Positions 43,196 through 52,117 of a DNA stretch of 64,000 nt are shown here, piece after piece. The stretch spans positions 1 through 64,000 of the forward strand of contig UCGV01000013.1 in assembly GCA_900471925.1 (NCBI GenBank). Direction: 5' to 3'. Source of the stretch: Hyphomicrobiales bacterium (GTDB taxonomy: Bacteria; Pseudomonadota; Alphaproteobacteria; Rhizobiales; Rhizobiaceae). The number at the start of each line of letters is the position of its first letter. Positions within the stretch are counted from its first letter, which is position 1. The notes under the pieces were generated by a model that did not search any database, had not been told where the DNA came from, and saw only the letters and a program-made list of their open reading frames with translations. The position numbers and the translations under genes are program-made.

Positions 43196-43726
43196 TCACT
43201 GCGGTGGAAATTCCAATTTGCGGGTCTCGTAGCCGAGTTCGCCGGCCTTTCGAACCATGCGCCGAAGCAGGCTCTTGCTCGGGACGGACCGCGCATAGAT
43301 CCAGAGATTCTTCATCTGAGGATCGGCGCTGATAAACCAGGATTGATCCGGGGCCTTGTAGAGAACCCAGTAATTGAAGGTGATCAGGAACGGGTAGCGC
43401 ACCCGCATCCTCGCCTTGGTCGTTGCAAAATCCAGGATGTCGCCGGTCCCGTGTATGCTCTTCAATCGGCCCGCGGGGGTTCCGACGTGACAGCCATCCT
43501 CGACGGCAACCTCGTTCGGCGAGCGCCCCTTGCTATAGGTCGAATAGCCGGCGACGCATCCGTCGGTCAAAGCCATTGGCGTTCGGGCAATTTCCAGCCA
43601 TCTGCCGCGATAGTGGTCGGCCCCGACCGCGACGACGTCAGGGGCGGATGACGCGGTAAGGGCAGGCGACGCAGACAGGATCGCGGCACAAATTGCGATC
43701 GAGACAGGTTTCCACATCCAGGGCAT
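43196..43726 (-). CDS. Lipocalin-like exported protein, 176 aa
   Basis: A signal peptide (KPVSIAICAAILSASPALTASS) is followed by a lipocalin-like barrel: YRGRWLEIARTP is the G-x-W motif of the first strand, then FNYWVLYKAPDQSWFISADPQMKNLWIYAR as in Blc-type bacterial lipocalins. It would bind lipids or fatty acids in the envelope. AAAGGAGG precedes the ATG. Last gene of the operon that starts with the DUF1295 gene, which fits a lipid-modification context. Confidence 0.8.
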   Translation of the reverse strand: MPWMWKPVSIAICAAILSASPALTASSAPDVVAVGADHYRGRWLEIARTPMALTDGCVAGYSTYSKGRSPNEVAVEDGCHVGTPAGRLKSIHGTGDILDFATTKARMRVRYPFLITFNYWVLYKAPDQSWFISADPQMKNLWIYARSVPSKSLLRRMVRKAGELGYETRKLEFPPQ

Positions 43727-43750
43727 GCATTCCTCCTTTGCGTGATTGGA

Positions 43751-44302
43751 TCAGGATTGGGTGGTGTCGGGCGACGCTGACAAGCGCTCGACACCGGCAT
43801 AGCGAAGGGCAAGGAAGGCCATCAGGCTGGCAACGGCCAAGGCGTTCAGATTGAGAAGGGCCGCAAGCTCGTTGCTGCTCCAGGCATGAAGCGGCACGCC
43901 GGCCCAGTTCCGGGAGAGCAAAAAGACGGCGAAGACAAAAATGGCCATGCCGCATTGCCACTTTTTTTCATGGGTGTGGAAATTGAGTGCGACCAGCATG
44001 ATGCAGGCGGCAAAAAACAGTTCGGTCCCGGAGGCTGTCCCGAAGAGCCTGGTTTCGAAAAACGTATCAAGCGTGCCGACGAGCGGCAGCGCCAGGCGCG
44101 CAAGGAACGGCGAGCGCCGGGCCAGGAATGGGATCGCAAGGAAGAACGGTGCGGCAATAACCGATGCCAAGGACACCGCAGCCGCGTGATCGACCAGATA
44201 CCAGACATAGAGCGGATAGATGGGTTTGTTGATAAAGAGGATCCAGGCAACGGTCACCGTCGCCCGGGTTCTGCCATCGCGCTCCGTGCGAGGTCCGTTC
44301 AT
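43751..44302 (-). CDS. Conserved multi-pass membrane protein, 183 aa
   Basis: About five hydrophobic helices (ATVTVAWILFINKPIYPLYVWYLV, VSLASVIAAPFFLAIPFLA, ELFFAACIMLVALNF, GMAIFVFAVFLLS, NLNALAVASLMAFLALRY). No catalytic motif is seen. It overlaps the upstream methyltransferase by four bases (ATGA) and precedes the lipocalin by 24 bases, so it belongs to a lipid-related operon. I do not recognise a named family with certainty. Confidence 0.7.
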   Translation of the reverse strand: MNGPRTERDGRTRATVTVAWILFINKPIYPLYVWYLVDHAAAVSLASVIAAPFFLAIPFLARRSPFLARLALPLVGTLDTFFETRLFGTASGTELFFAACIMLVALNFHTHEKKWQCGMAIFVFAVFLLSRNWAGVPLHAWSSNELAALLNLNALAVASLMAFLALRYAGVERLSASPDTTQS

Positions 44303-45330
44303 GTGACGCAGCCCTTCAGGCGATAGTGGCCGACGCCCCAGACATCACCCTTGTCATGCCCGAACAGGCCGGCCGTCGATAGAAAGAACAACCGCCAACG
44401 CCGTTGCCACAGCGACGCGTCCTTGCCGTAGACCTGCCTGAGGATCGGCTGGATGTGATCGATCTTGCGATCGAAATTGGCAAGCCAGTCGAGGGCGGTG
44501 CGGCGATAGTGCATGCCGGACCAGCGCCACTCGTCTTCGACCTCGAAGAGATCAGCAAACCGGTGCGGCAGGTCATGGGCAGGCATGATCCCTCCGGTGA
44601 AGAAGTGCTGGGCGATCCAGTCGGCCGGATCGTCGCGGTCGAAGCGGTAGGATCGATCCTTGTGTGTGAAGACATGCAGGAAGAGCCTGCCGTCCGGTTT
44701 CATCCAGTCCCGGATGCGCGTCAGTAGCGCGCGCCAGTTCGACATGTGTTCGAACATTTCCACCGACACGACCCGGTCGAAGCGCTCATCTGTGCTGAAC
44801 GCATTCATGTCGGCGGTGATAACGGCGAGATTGTTCAGTCCGCGCATCTTTGCAAGGCCGAGAATATAGGCGCGTTGCGAGACGGAGTTCGACACGCAGA
44901 CGATCCGCGCATTCGGGAAATGCTCGGCTAGATAAAGCGAAAGCGACCCCCATCCGCAGCCGAGCTCCAGGATGGACATGCCGTCCTCGATCGCGGCATG
45001 GGCAACGGTTTCGGCAAGCGCCAGCGTTTCGGCCTCTGCGAGCGTCGTGCCGGTTGTCGGATAAAGGCAGCAGGAATATTTGCGCTGGGGCCCAAGCGTC
45101 TTCGCGAAAAATTCGGATGGTACTTCATAGTGCTGCCGGTTTGCTTCGTCGGTATGGAGGGCGACCGGAAACCGCTCCATTGCCTCGACGAACCGCTGTT
45201 CTGTTTGCTCCGTCGTGATCGTGAGCCGCCGTTTCATACGGCCGCAAAGAAGATCGATGCCGGCAAGGGCCATCGTGTCGGTGAGAGGTGCACGCTCGGC
45301 GGTATTGATGGCGAAGGCCAGCATGTTCAT
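44299..45330 (-). CDS. Cyclopropane-fatty-acid-synthase-like SAM methyltransferase, 343 aa
   Basis: The SAM-binding motif ILELGCGWGSLSLYLAEHFPNARIVCVSNS and post-motifs (VVSVEMFEHMSNWRALL, DGRLFLHVFTHKD) identify a CFA-synthase-family methyltransferase. The upstream LGPQRKYSCCLYPTTGTTLAEAE matches the lipid-binding region. The start is the ATG sharing one base with the stop codon of the DUF1295 gene (TGATG). A second CFA-like enzyme lies in the divergent operon; they share only family-level motifs. Confidence 0.85.
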   Translation of the reverse strand: MNMLAFAINTAERAPLTDTMALAGIDLLCGRMKRRLTITTEQTEQRFVEAMERFPVALHTDEANRQHYEVPSEFFAKTLGPQRKYSCCLYPTTGTTLAEAETLALAETVAHAAIEDGMSILELGCGWGSLSLYLAEHFPNARIVCVSNSVSQRAYILGLAKMRGLNNLAVITADMNAFSTDERFDRVVSVEMFEHMSNWRALLTRIRDWMKPDGRLFLHVFTHKDRSYRFDRDDPADWIAQHFFTGGIMPAHDLPHRFADLFEVEDEWRWSGMHYRRTALDWLANFDRKIDHIQPILRQVYGKDASLWQRRWRLFFLSTAGLFGHDKGDVWGVGHYRLKGCVT

Positions 45331-46133
45331 CAGGTGTCTCCGGTATGAGGGGCTGCGGATTTGCGGGGGCCGGGGAAGAAGGCGTTGACGCGCTTTTGCA
45401 AGGCGCGAAACTTTTCGCCGCGCGATGCGAGCATATGGTCTTCGAGCGGCGGGATGCCCGACACATGCACAAGCAGCCAGTACATCAGAAGCGGCGCGAG
45501 AAGCGCCAGCCAACTCCAGATCCGTGTATCGAGGGCAAAAAGCGCAAACGCGCACCAGAAAAGCCATTCGAAGAAGTAGTTCGGATGACGCGAATAGCGC
45601 CATAGACCGAGCTCGCAGATGTCCGTCTTTGCCTGCGGGGTCTTGCGAAAGCGGGCAAGCTGGGCGTCCGACATCGTCTCACCGACGAGCGCCACAATGG
45701 CAACGGTCGTCGCAATGACATCGACAAGACCAGGGAAGGCGTCACCGTTGATCGCCGCAAGATAGATGGCAAACACCAGAATGAAGGCCGCAGCCGCCTG
45801 GACCTGCAGGAAGAGGAGCAGACGCAGGGCTGCGCGATTGCCCCATTGTTCAGCCAGCTTGGCGTATCGCGGGTCCTCGCCGCCTCCACGCGTGCGCGCC
45901 CCGATATGGCCGCCGAGCCGCAAGGCCCAGACCAGAACAAGGGCAAGGATCGTCAGACGGCGACCAATGGGACCGTCCGCAAGAAGAGCCGCAGCAATCC
46001 CGCCGATCCCGACGCCGAAGGACCAGATCGTGTCGATCCAGCCGCTTTGCCCGGTCGCACGCTGGATGATCCAGGCGGCGGCCATCGTCAGCGACAGTCC
46101 GGCTGCAATCACGATCAGTAGATAGACGTCCAT
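45330..46133 (-). CDS. DUF1295 membrane protein (steroid 5-alpha-reductase-like), 267 aa
   Basis: A multi-pass membrane protein with seven hydrophobic segments. GQSGWIDTIWSFGVG near the N-terminus and the C-terminal LGLWRYSRHPNYFFEWLFW, then HVSGIPPLEDHMLASRGEKFRAL are the DUF1295 hallmarks shared with 3-oxo-5-alpha-steroid 4-dehydrogenases and ICMT. It likely reduces or modifies a lipid. First gene of a four-gene operon with a CFA-like enzyme, a membrane protein and a lipocalin. Confidence 0.88.
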   Translation of the reverse strand: MDVYLLIVIAAGLSLTMAAAWIIQRATGQSGWIDTIWSFGVGIGGIAAALLADGPIGRRLTILALVLVWALRLGGHIGARTRGGGEDPRYAKLAEQWGNRAALRLLLFLQVQAAAAFILVFAIYLAAINGDAFPGLVDVIATTVAIVALVGETMSDAQLARFRKTPQAKTDICELGLWRYSRHPNYFFEWLFWCAFALFALDTRIWSWLALLAPLLMYWLLVHVSGIPPLEDHMLASRGEKFRALQKRVNAFFPGPRKSAAPHTGDT

Positions 46134-46315
46134 TCATCCGCCCGCGTTGAGGCCAATTCCTGTTCTCAAGGCGTGATACGGATTGCGGTTCGAATTGGTT
46201 TCGCATGGGCGATGGAAAAAACGGCCTGCGAAAAAAAAGCGGCCCCGCACGAAACTACTTGGGCGACCCTCTCGTATGACATCGCACCTGCGAAAGCGCG
46301 AAACGAGAGGAATTC

Positions 46316-47704
46316 ATGGTGTCTGACCAGTCGATCGAAGATGGCCGCCGGCTCAAGATTGCCGTCGTCGGCAGTGGTATCTCGGGTCTGTCGGCCGCCT
46401 GGCTTCTCTCGCAGCGCCACGACGTGACCGTCTTTGAAGCCGCCGACAGGATCGGCGGTCACAGCAATACGGTGACATTTCAGACGGAAAGCGGCGACGA
46501 CGTGGCGGTGGACACCGGCTTTATCGTCTATAACGAAGTTACCTACCCTAACCTGACGGCAATCTTCCGCACGCTCGATGTGCCGACCGCCGCCTCCAAC
46601 ATGTCCTTCGCCGTCTCGCTGAATGACGGTGCCTTCGAATATTCCGGCGGAACCGGTCTTGGCCTCTTTGCACAATGGTCCAATGTTGCCAGTCCGCGCT
46701 TCTGGTCGATGATGCGCGATCTCCTTCGGTTCTATCGCAATGCGCCGCGCGACCTCACCCTCATGGGCGGCATCAGCCTCAACGACTACCTTTCGCGCAA
46801 TGGTTACGGGCGCGCCTTTCGGGAGGATCATCTCTATCCGATGGCCGCAGCAATCTGGTCGACGCCGGCCATGGAGGTCGGCGCCTATCCGGCCGCCAGT
46901 TTCGTCAAATTCTGCTGCAACCACGGACTGCTCGAGATCTGGAACCGACCGGTCTGGCGAACTGTGCTCGGCGGCAGCCGCGAATACGTGGCGCGGATGG
47001 TTGCCGGCTTTTCCGAGAGGATCAGGCTTTCGACGCCGGTCAAGACCATCCGGCGTCTCGGCGATACCGTCGAGATCCGCGATGGGGCCGGCGGACGATA
47101 TCGTTTCGACGAGGTCGTCATCGCAACGCATGCCGACCAGGCGCTGTCCCTATTGACCGACGCAAGCCAAGACGAGCGCCGGATTCTCGGCAGCTTCCGC
47201 TACTCCCGCAACGAGGCGGTGCTGCATGGCGATCCCGCCCTGATGCCGAAGCGCCGCGCCGCCTGGGCAAGCTGGAACTATGTGGCCGATGCACGCACGG
47301 GCTCACGTGGGGGGCAGGGCCAGCCTTCGATCACCTATTGGATGAATAGGCTTCAGCCTCTCGGCGCCGCACCGCCCACTTTCGTCACGCTCAATCCCAG
47401 CCGGGCGCCGCGCCCCGAGACCATCATCGGCCGCCAATTCTATGAGCATCCGGTCTTCGATCTCGCAACAGAGGACGCCCAGCAGAAGCTTTGGTCGCTG
47501 CAGGGCGTGCGCCATACCTGGTTCTGTGGGGCGCATTTCGGCTCGGGTTTCCACGAGGACGGTGTTCAGGCGGGGCTCGCCGTTGCCGAAGACCTTGGAG
47601 GCATGCGCCGCCCGTGGCGGGTCTTCGAGGAGAGTGGGCGCATCGTGCGCGGGCCGGTGGTCCGGCCAATCGAGATACCAGCCGGATTGGAGGCGATGGC
47701 ATGA
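46316..47704 (+). CDS. FAD-dependent amine-oxidase-like oxidoreductase (COG2907), 462 aa
   Basis: The N-terminal FAD motif KIAVVGSGISGLSAAWLLS, then VFEAADRIGGHSNT, is followed by VDTGFIVYNEVTYPNLTAIF, and the C-terminal FAD end CGAHFGSGFHEDGVQAGLAVAEDL. This is the conserved flavoprotein that accompanies DUF1365 and CFA-synthase genes in many proteobacteria and is linked to lipid modification. GAGAGG precedes the ATG. First gene of the operon; a 182-base divergent promoter region separates it from the DUF1295 operon. Confidence 0.88.
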   Translation: MVSDQSIEDGRRLKIAVVGSGISGLSAAWLLSQRHDVTVFEAADRIGGHSNTVTFQTESGDDVAVDTGFIVYNEVTYPNLTAIFRTLDVPTAASNMSFAVSLNDGAFEYSGGTGLGLFAQWSNVASPRFWSMMRDLLRFYRNAPRDLTLMGGISLNDYLSRNGYGRAFREDHLYPMAAAIWSTPAMEVGAYPAASFVKFCCNHGLLEIWNRPVWRTVLGGSREYVARMVAGFSERIRLSTPVKTIRRLGDTVEIRDGAGGRYRFDEVVIATHADQALSLLTDASQDERRILGSFRYSRNEAVLHGDPALMPKRRAAWASWNYVADARTGSRGGQGQPSITYWMNRLQPLGAAPPTFVTLNPSRAPRPETIIGRQFYEHPVFDLATEDAQQKLWSLQGVRHTWFCGAHFGSGFHEDGVQAGLAVAEDLGGMRRPWRVFEESGRIVRGPVVRPIEIPAGLEAMA

Positions 47705-47805
47705 ATGTCCGATCGGCTAGGGGGGGCCCTATCTCGCCCCAACGCTTTTGTCGCCGCCCTCTTCATAGGCAATCCGTCCTCGTAATCGAGATCAAGATCG
47801 CATGA
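47701..47805 (+). pseudogene. 34-aa ORF bridging two genes: probable deletion scar of a DUF1365 gene
   Basis: This frame starts in an ATGA overlap with the stop codon of the flavoprotein and ends in an ATGA overlap with the start of the CFA-like gene. Conserved clusters have a DUF1365 gene of about 250 codons in exactly this place. The product (MNVRSARGGPISPQRF..., ending VIEIKIA) has no domain. A seven-G run lies near the 5' end. The simplest reading is an in-frame internal deletion that kept both translational couplings. Confidence 0.5.
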
Positions 47806-49034
47806 GCCAGATTGACGAAGTTTCGAACCTGCCGCTTGACATGCCAAGCAAGGTCGAGCGCCTCGGCCTCGGCAGACGCCTGCTCGGGCAGATGATGAAA
47901 AAACTTCAATATGGCTGCCTGACGGTCGTGCTGCCGACCGGCGCCATCGTCGAGAAGAGGGGATCAGAGCCTGGTCCCGAGGCGACGATCGTCCTGCGGC
48001 GCTGGCGTTTGTTGCGCCGTGTCGCAATCTCGGGCGACATCGGCTTTGCGGAAGCTTATCTCGACGAGGACTGGACGACGCCTGACCTGGTTGCGCTCAT
48101 CCGTCTTGCCGCCCGAAACAGCAAGGCCCTGTCACCCGCGATCAAGGGCAATATCGCGATGCGGCTCGTCAACCGCATTGGCCACCTGCTCAACACCAAT
48201 AGCCAGCGCGGAAGCAGGCGCAATATCGAGGCGCATTACGATCTCGGGAACGATTTTTACAGGCAATGGCTCGGCCCCACGATGCTCTATTCCTCTGCAA
48301 TCTTCGATGAGATGACATCGACGCTCGAGGCGGCGCAGGCATTGAAGCTTGACCGTATCCGCCAAAAGCTTGCGATGACTGGCGGCGAGAGCGTGCTCGA
48401 AATTGGCTGCGGATGGGGGGCGCTCGCCATCGACATGGCGGAGAAGGACAATGCCGACGTCCTCGCCATCACCCTTTCGCCGTCGCAGCTCGCATGGGCA
48501 AGGACCAGGGCTGCAGCAAGCAGCAGGGCCCGACAGGTCGACATCCGCCTTCAGGATTACCGGGATACTGTCGGTCAGTTTGATCGCATCGTCTCGATCG
48601 AAATGTTCGAGGCAGTGGGAAGAGAATACTGGCCGGCCTATTTTGCGACCCTCAAGCGTTGTCTCAAACCCGGTGGGCGCGCCGTGCTGCAGGTCATTTC
48701 GATCGAGGAGCAGCGTTATCAGTCCTATCGCGGCGCCACCGACTTCATCCAGAAATATGTTTTTCCAGGCGGGTTCCTGCCTTCGGACAGAGCGCTCCAA
48801 GGCGCGATGGCAGCAGCCGGCCTGAAGCTCGCCGATGCAGAATATTTCGGTAAATCCTACGCCCAGACGCTCGCGCAATGGAGGCTGCGCTTCCATGCGC
48901 ACTGGCCGGCAATCACGGCGCAAGGTTTTGACGAGCGGTTCAAGCGGCTTTGGAACTACTACCTCTGTTACTGCGAGGCTGGTTTTGCGGAGGGGAGCAT
49001 CGATGTGGGTCTTTACACGATCGCGCATGCATGA
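47802..49034 (+). CDS. cfa: Cyclopropane-fatty-acyl-phospholipid synthase, 410 aa
   Basis: Transfers a methylene group from SAM to unsaturated phospholipid acyl chains. It has the full N-terminal lipid domain (GDIGFAEAYLDEDWTTPDLVALI), HYDLGNDFYRQWLGPTMLYSSA, the SAM motif VLEIGCGWGALAIDMAEK, RIVSIEMFEAVGREYW and QKYVFPGGFLPS. All are standard for CFA synthases. Translation is coupled to the preceding 34-codon scar ORF. The presence with the flavoprotein, DUF2147 and DUF2177 genes repeats a known proteobacterial neighbourhood. Confidence 0.9.
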   Translation: MSQIDEVSNLPLDMPSKVERLGLGRRLLGQMMKKLQYGCLTVVLPTGAIVEKRGSEPGPEATIVLRRWRLLRRVAISGDIGFAEAYLDEDWTTPDLVALIRLAARNSKALSPAIKGNIAMRLVNRIGHLLNTNSQRGSRRNIEAHYDLGNDFYRQWLGPTMLYSSAIFDEMTSTLEAAQALKLDRIRQKLAMTGGESVLEIGCGWGALAIDMAEKDNADVLAITLSPSQLAWARTRAAASSRARQVDIRLQDYRDTVGQFDRIVSIEMFEAVGREYWPAYFATLKRCLKPGGRAVLQVISIEEQRYQSYRGATDFIQKYVFPGGFLPSDRALQGAMAAAGLKLADAEYFGKSYAQTLAQWRLRFHAHWPAITAQGFDERFKRLWNYYLCYCEAGFAEGSIDVGLYTIAHA

Positions 49035-49055
49035 ACGCGCGGAGGAGAAAAACCG

Positions 49056-49427
49056 ATGAACCGACTAGTGCTGACAATTCCCGTTCTCGTCACACTGTGT
49101 GCAGAAAGCGCGCTCGCGCAAGACATCAATGGTCAATGGGCGCGCGGCGACGGAAATGCCAAGGTCAAGATTGCACCCTGCGGAGCGGATCTCTGCGCGG
49201 TCAACACCTGGATCAAGCCGGGCACGCCAAGCGAAAAGCAAGGCGACACGCTTGTGATGTCGATCAAGCCGGACGATGACGGCACCTATTCCGGCACGGC
49301 CTTCGATCCGCAGCGCGACATGCGCTACAAGCTGACGGTGACCGTGAGCGGGAACAAAATGACCACGAAAGGCTGCGTGGTCGCCGGTCTGCTCTGCAAG
49401 GGAATCGACTGGACACGGATCAACTAG
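49056..49427 (+). CDS. Exported DUF2147 protein, 123 aa
   Basis: A signal peptide (RLVLTIPVLVTLCAESALAQ) is followed by a DUF2147 domain: INGQWARGDGNAKVKIAPCGADLCAVNTWI, DGTYSGTAFDPQRDMRYKLTVTVSGN and a C-terminal GCVVAGLLCKGIDWTR. Four cysteines may pair in the periplasm. Function unknown; often encoded beside CFA-type genes. It follows the CFA gene by 21 bases with GGAGGAG upstream of the ATG. Confidence 0.85.
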   Translation: MNRLVLTIPVLVTLCAESALAQDINGQWARGDGNAKVKIAPCGADLCAVNTWIKPGTPSEKQGDTLVMSIKPDDDGTYSGTAFDPQRDMRYKLTVTVSGNKMTTKGCVVAGLLCKGIDWTRIN

Positions 49428-49454
49428 CTGCGGCGCCAGCACCTGGAGGGTGAT

Positions 49455-49871
49455 GTGAAGACAATGATCACGGCCTATGTTGCGACGCTTACGATCTTTG
49501 TCGCAATCGATTTCGTCTGGCTGAGCACGATGGCCGAGCGCCTCTACCGCCCCGCCCTGGGCGATATGCTCGCCCCTCAGTTTCGGCTGGCGCCCGCCGT
49601 CGCCTTCTATCTTCTCTATGCGGGCGGGCTGACGTTTCTCGCCGTCAAGGAGGGCTTGAGGCGGGCTTCTCCTTCCACCGCCCTGCTTTATGGCGCGGTT
49701 GTCGGCTTTACCGCCTATGCCACTTACGACCTGACCAATCAGGCAACGTTGAAATACTGGTCTACCGCACTGACGCTCGCCGATCTCGCCTGGGGCAGCA
49801 TACTTTCTGCGGTTTCCGCCGCCGCAAGTGTCTGGATCACGCATCGTGTCACGCAAAAGACAGAAGCATGA
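49455..49871 (+). CDS. DUF2177 membrane protein, 138 aa
   Basis: Four hydrophobic helices: TAYVATLTIFVAIDFVWLS, APAVAFYLLYAGGLTFLAV, ALLYGAVVGFTAYATYDLTN and LADLAWGSILSAVSAAASVW. The F-V-W-L-S and Y-A-T-Y-D-L-T-N motifs define DUF2177. Function unknown; it is the last gene of the flavoprotein-cfa operon. GGAGGGTGATGTG precedes the ATG or neighbouring GTG. Confidence 0.85.
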   Translation: MKTMITAYVATLTIFVAIDFVWLSTMAERLYRPALGDMLAPQFRLAPAVAFYLLYAGGLTFLAVKEGLRRASPSTALLYGAVVGFTAYATYDLTNQATLKYWSTALTLADLAWGSILSAVSAAASVWITHRVTQKTEA

Positions 49872-50010
49872 GGACGATCAATCTGCCTGTTTTCCGATTG
49901 CCATCGCACGAGGGCCCTGTCGGGTCGAGCGGTCGGCCCATCGTTCGTAACGGGTCCGGTCGGAATTGCTCGCGCCGTTGAATATCTCAGCTCAATCCGT
50001 TCGAGGATCC

Positions 50011-51009
50011 ATGCCCTATCGTATATTGAATGTCCTTTTGATCGCGCTGGCCCTGTCAATGGGCGCCGTCGCCCAGGCATTGGCGGAGACGGGCAAGCAA
50101 TCGGAAGCCAGGATCGATGTCGGAGGATACAGGCTGAACAGTCTCCTCTTGGAGCCGAGCGGCACACCGGTCCTTCCGCCGATTGTCTTCATCCATGGCG
50201 CGAGCACGAGCCTCCAGGATCCGCTACTCTCGTTCGGTGACAAGTTGAGGGGCAAAGCCAGACTGCTCTTCGTCGACCGTCCCGGCCACGGCGCGTCCGA
50301 CGCCGGAGGCCCCGACAATATCCTGCCCGACAGACAGGCTGACGCCATCGCGATCCTCATGGAGAAGCGTGGGATTCATCGCGCCATCGTCGTCGGCCAT
50401 TCCTTCGGTGGCGCGATCGCGGCAGCCCTGGCCGTGCGTCATCCCGACAAGGTTGCCGGACTGGTGTTCCTGTCGCCCGCCGTCTATCCGTGGTCGGGCG
50501 GGATCGAATGGTATTATGAGGCTGCTCGCGCGCCGGTCACGGGAGCCTTGTTTAGCGCCCTCGTCGTTCCCCCATTCGGCCTCGTGTCAATTGATCGTGC
50601 GACGCGGGCGGTGTTTGCTCCAAACCAGAGGCCTGCTGGCTATATTGAAAAGACGCGCGCCCTGCAGGCATTGAGCCCCGGCCGTTTCCGTCACAATGCG
50701 ATGGAAATCGCCGTCCTCAGCGATTGGGCCCGAACCGCAAGCCGTGGCTACAGGAAGATAAGGGCGCCGACGATCATCATTACCGGCGATGCGGACGACA
50801 TTGTCTCACTCGACGTTCACGCCCGCCATCTGGCTCGCGATATCGGCGGAGCGAGACTGATCGTCGTCCACAATCTCGGTCACAAATCGGATTATGTCGC
50901 CAACGATCTGGCGACCGCTGCAATCGAGCAGCTGGCCGGCGCAAGGGTCGATCTGCGGTCGATCACCCGTGCCGTCGAGGCGAGAATTGCGGGCGATAAA
51001 AGAAAGTAA
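50011..51009 (+). CDS. Exported alpha/beta hydrolase, 332 aa
   Basis: An N-terminal signal or anchor (ILNVLLIALALSMGAVAQALAE) precedes an alpha/beta hydrolase fold: IVFIHGASTS (oxyanion hole), FVDRPGHGAS, IVVGHSFGGAIAAALA (nucleophile Ser in GHSFGG), TIIITGDADDIVS (Asp) and VVHNLGHKSDY (His). All triad residues are visible. The start is the ATG after GAGGATCC. It lies 140 bases after the DUF2177 gene and may be a separate unit. Substrate unknown. Confidence 0.85.
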   Translation: MPYRILNVLLIALALSMGAVAQALAETGKQSEARIDVGGYRLNSLLLEPSGTPVLPPIVFIHGASTSLQDPLLSFGDKLRGKARLLFVDRPGHGASDAGGPDNILPDRQADAIAILMEKRGIHRAIVVGHSFGGAIAAALAVRHPDKVAGLVFLSPAVYPWSGGIEWYYEAARAPVTGALFSALVVPPFGLVSIDRATRAVFAPNQRPAGYIEKTRALQALSPGRFRHNAMEIAVLSDWARTASRGYRKIRAPTIIITGDADDIVSLDVHARHLARDIGGARLIVVHNLGHKSDYVANDLATAAIEQLAGARVDLRSITRAVEARIAGDKRK

Positions 51010-51217
51010 AGTTGGAAGGCAAGTTCGCATCTGGCTCGTTCGATCCCGCACCCCTGACCGTGACCCGAAACAGGGGGTCGCCGAACGATCGCGATCGACC
51101 GAAGTGTGTGCGGTTGGGCCGTCCAACAAACAGGATGCATAGATTTGACGAGCAGTTGGAACAACGAGGTCTGTCATTCTTTCTTATGACGATCGGACCA
51201 CACGAATTGGATGACCG

Positions 51218-52117
51218 TTGGAAGCGCCCCCCCTTCACCGAAAGCTAGCCGCTATTCTTGCTGCCGATGTCGAGGGTTATTCTCGACTGATGCATCTTGA
51301 TGAGGAACGAACGCTTGCGCTGCTGACGAGCCACAGGACGATCGTCGATTCCTTGGTGGAGAGCGCCAACGGTCAAATTTTTGGTACCGCTGGTGACAGC
51401 GTGCTGGCCGAATTCCCAAGCGTCGTTCAGGCCTTCAACTGTGCGATCGCCATTCAGCTGGCCATAACGCAGGCGAACGCAGATATTCCTGACGACGCCA
51501 GGATGAGTTTTCGCATTGGCATCAACGTCGGTGACGTCATGGTCAAAAATGGCGATATCTTCGGCGACGGCGTCAATATTGCCGCGCGCCTTGAGTCGCT
51601 TGCCGACATAGGCGGAATCTGTGTCACCCGCGGAGTTCGCGACCATATGCGGGATCGTGTCGAGGCGAAGTTCGAGGATATGGGTGAGCATACAGTCAAA
51701 AATATCGCAAGACCTGTGAGGGTCTTCAAGGTGCTTTTTGACGCCAATTACGAGCCCGTTCTGTCGGGTGCAATCCAGGCCGAAAATGTGCAGCGCGATT
51801 TTACCACTCGCCACGATGACAACCTGACCGAGGTCACCTTTTGGGAGTCTATCCGTGAAGACGACGATGGTACGGAGCTGATCCTCTATCTCGAAAAATA
51901 TCCGGACGGCGCGTTTGCCGGTCTTGCCCGGTCGCGCCTCCAGCGCAATGTGGCCGAGAGCGAGGATCCCGAAATCGAGGTGGCTTTCTGGGAGAGCGTC
52001 CGAGACAGCGAGAGCGCTGACATGATCAATGCCTACGTTGAGCGATACCCGGCGGGAAAATTCACCAAACTTGCCGAAATGCTCGTCACGAAACTTATGA
52101 AACAGAGGCCAATCTGA
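51218..52117 (+). CDS. Class III adenylate/guanylate cyclase with C-terminal tandem repeats, 299 aa, TTG start
   Basis: A cytosolic class III nucleotide cyclase. KLAAILAADVEGYSRLMHLDEE carries the first metal Asp, IFGTAGDSVLAEFPS follows, and RIGINVGDVMVKNGDIFGDGVNIAARLESLA holds the second metal Asp and transition-state residues. After the catalytic domain come two similar 40-residue units, FWESIREDDDGTELILYLEKYPDGAFAGLA and FWESVRDSESADMINAYVERYPAGKFTKLA. TTG is the only start that keeps the first strand. A GGAAC-N16-CTTT element at 51158-51182 is a possible stress promoter. Confidence 0.85.
   Translation: MEAPPLHRKLAAILAADVEGYSRLMHLDEERTLALLTSHRTIVDSLVESANGQIFGTAGDSVLAEFPSVVQAFNCAIAIQLAITQANADIPDDARMSFRIGINVGDVMVKNGDIFGDGVNIAARLESLADIGGICVTRGVRDHMRDRVEAKFEDMGEHTVKNIARPVRVFKVLFDANYEPVLSGAIQAENVQRDFTTRHDDNLTEVTFWESIREDDDGTELILYLEKYPDGAFAGLARSRLQRNVAESEDPEIEVAFWESVRDSESADMINAYVERYPAGKFTKLAEMLVTKLMKQRPI

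Noticed and set aside
46166..47131. Minus-strand open frame of 321 codons
   Set aside because: Antisense to the FAD flavoprotein gene.
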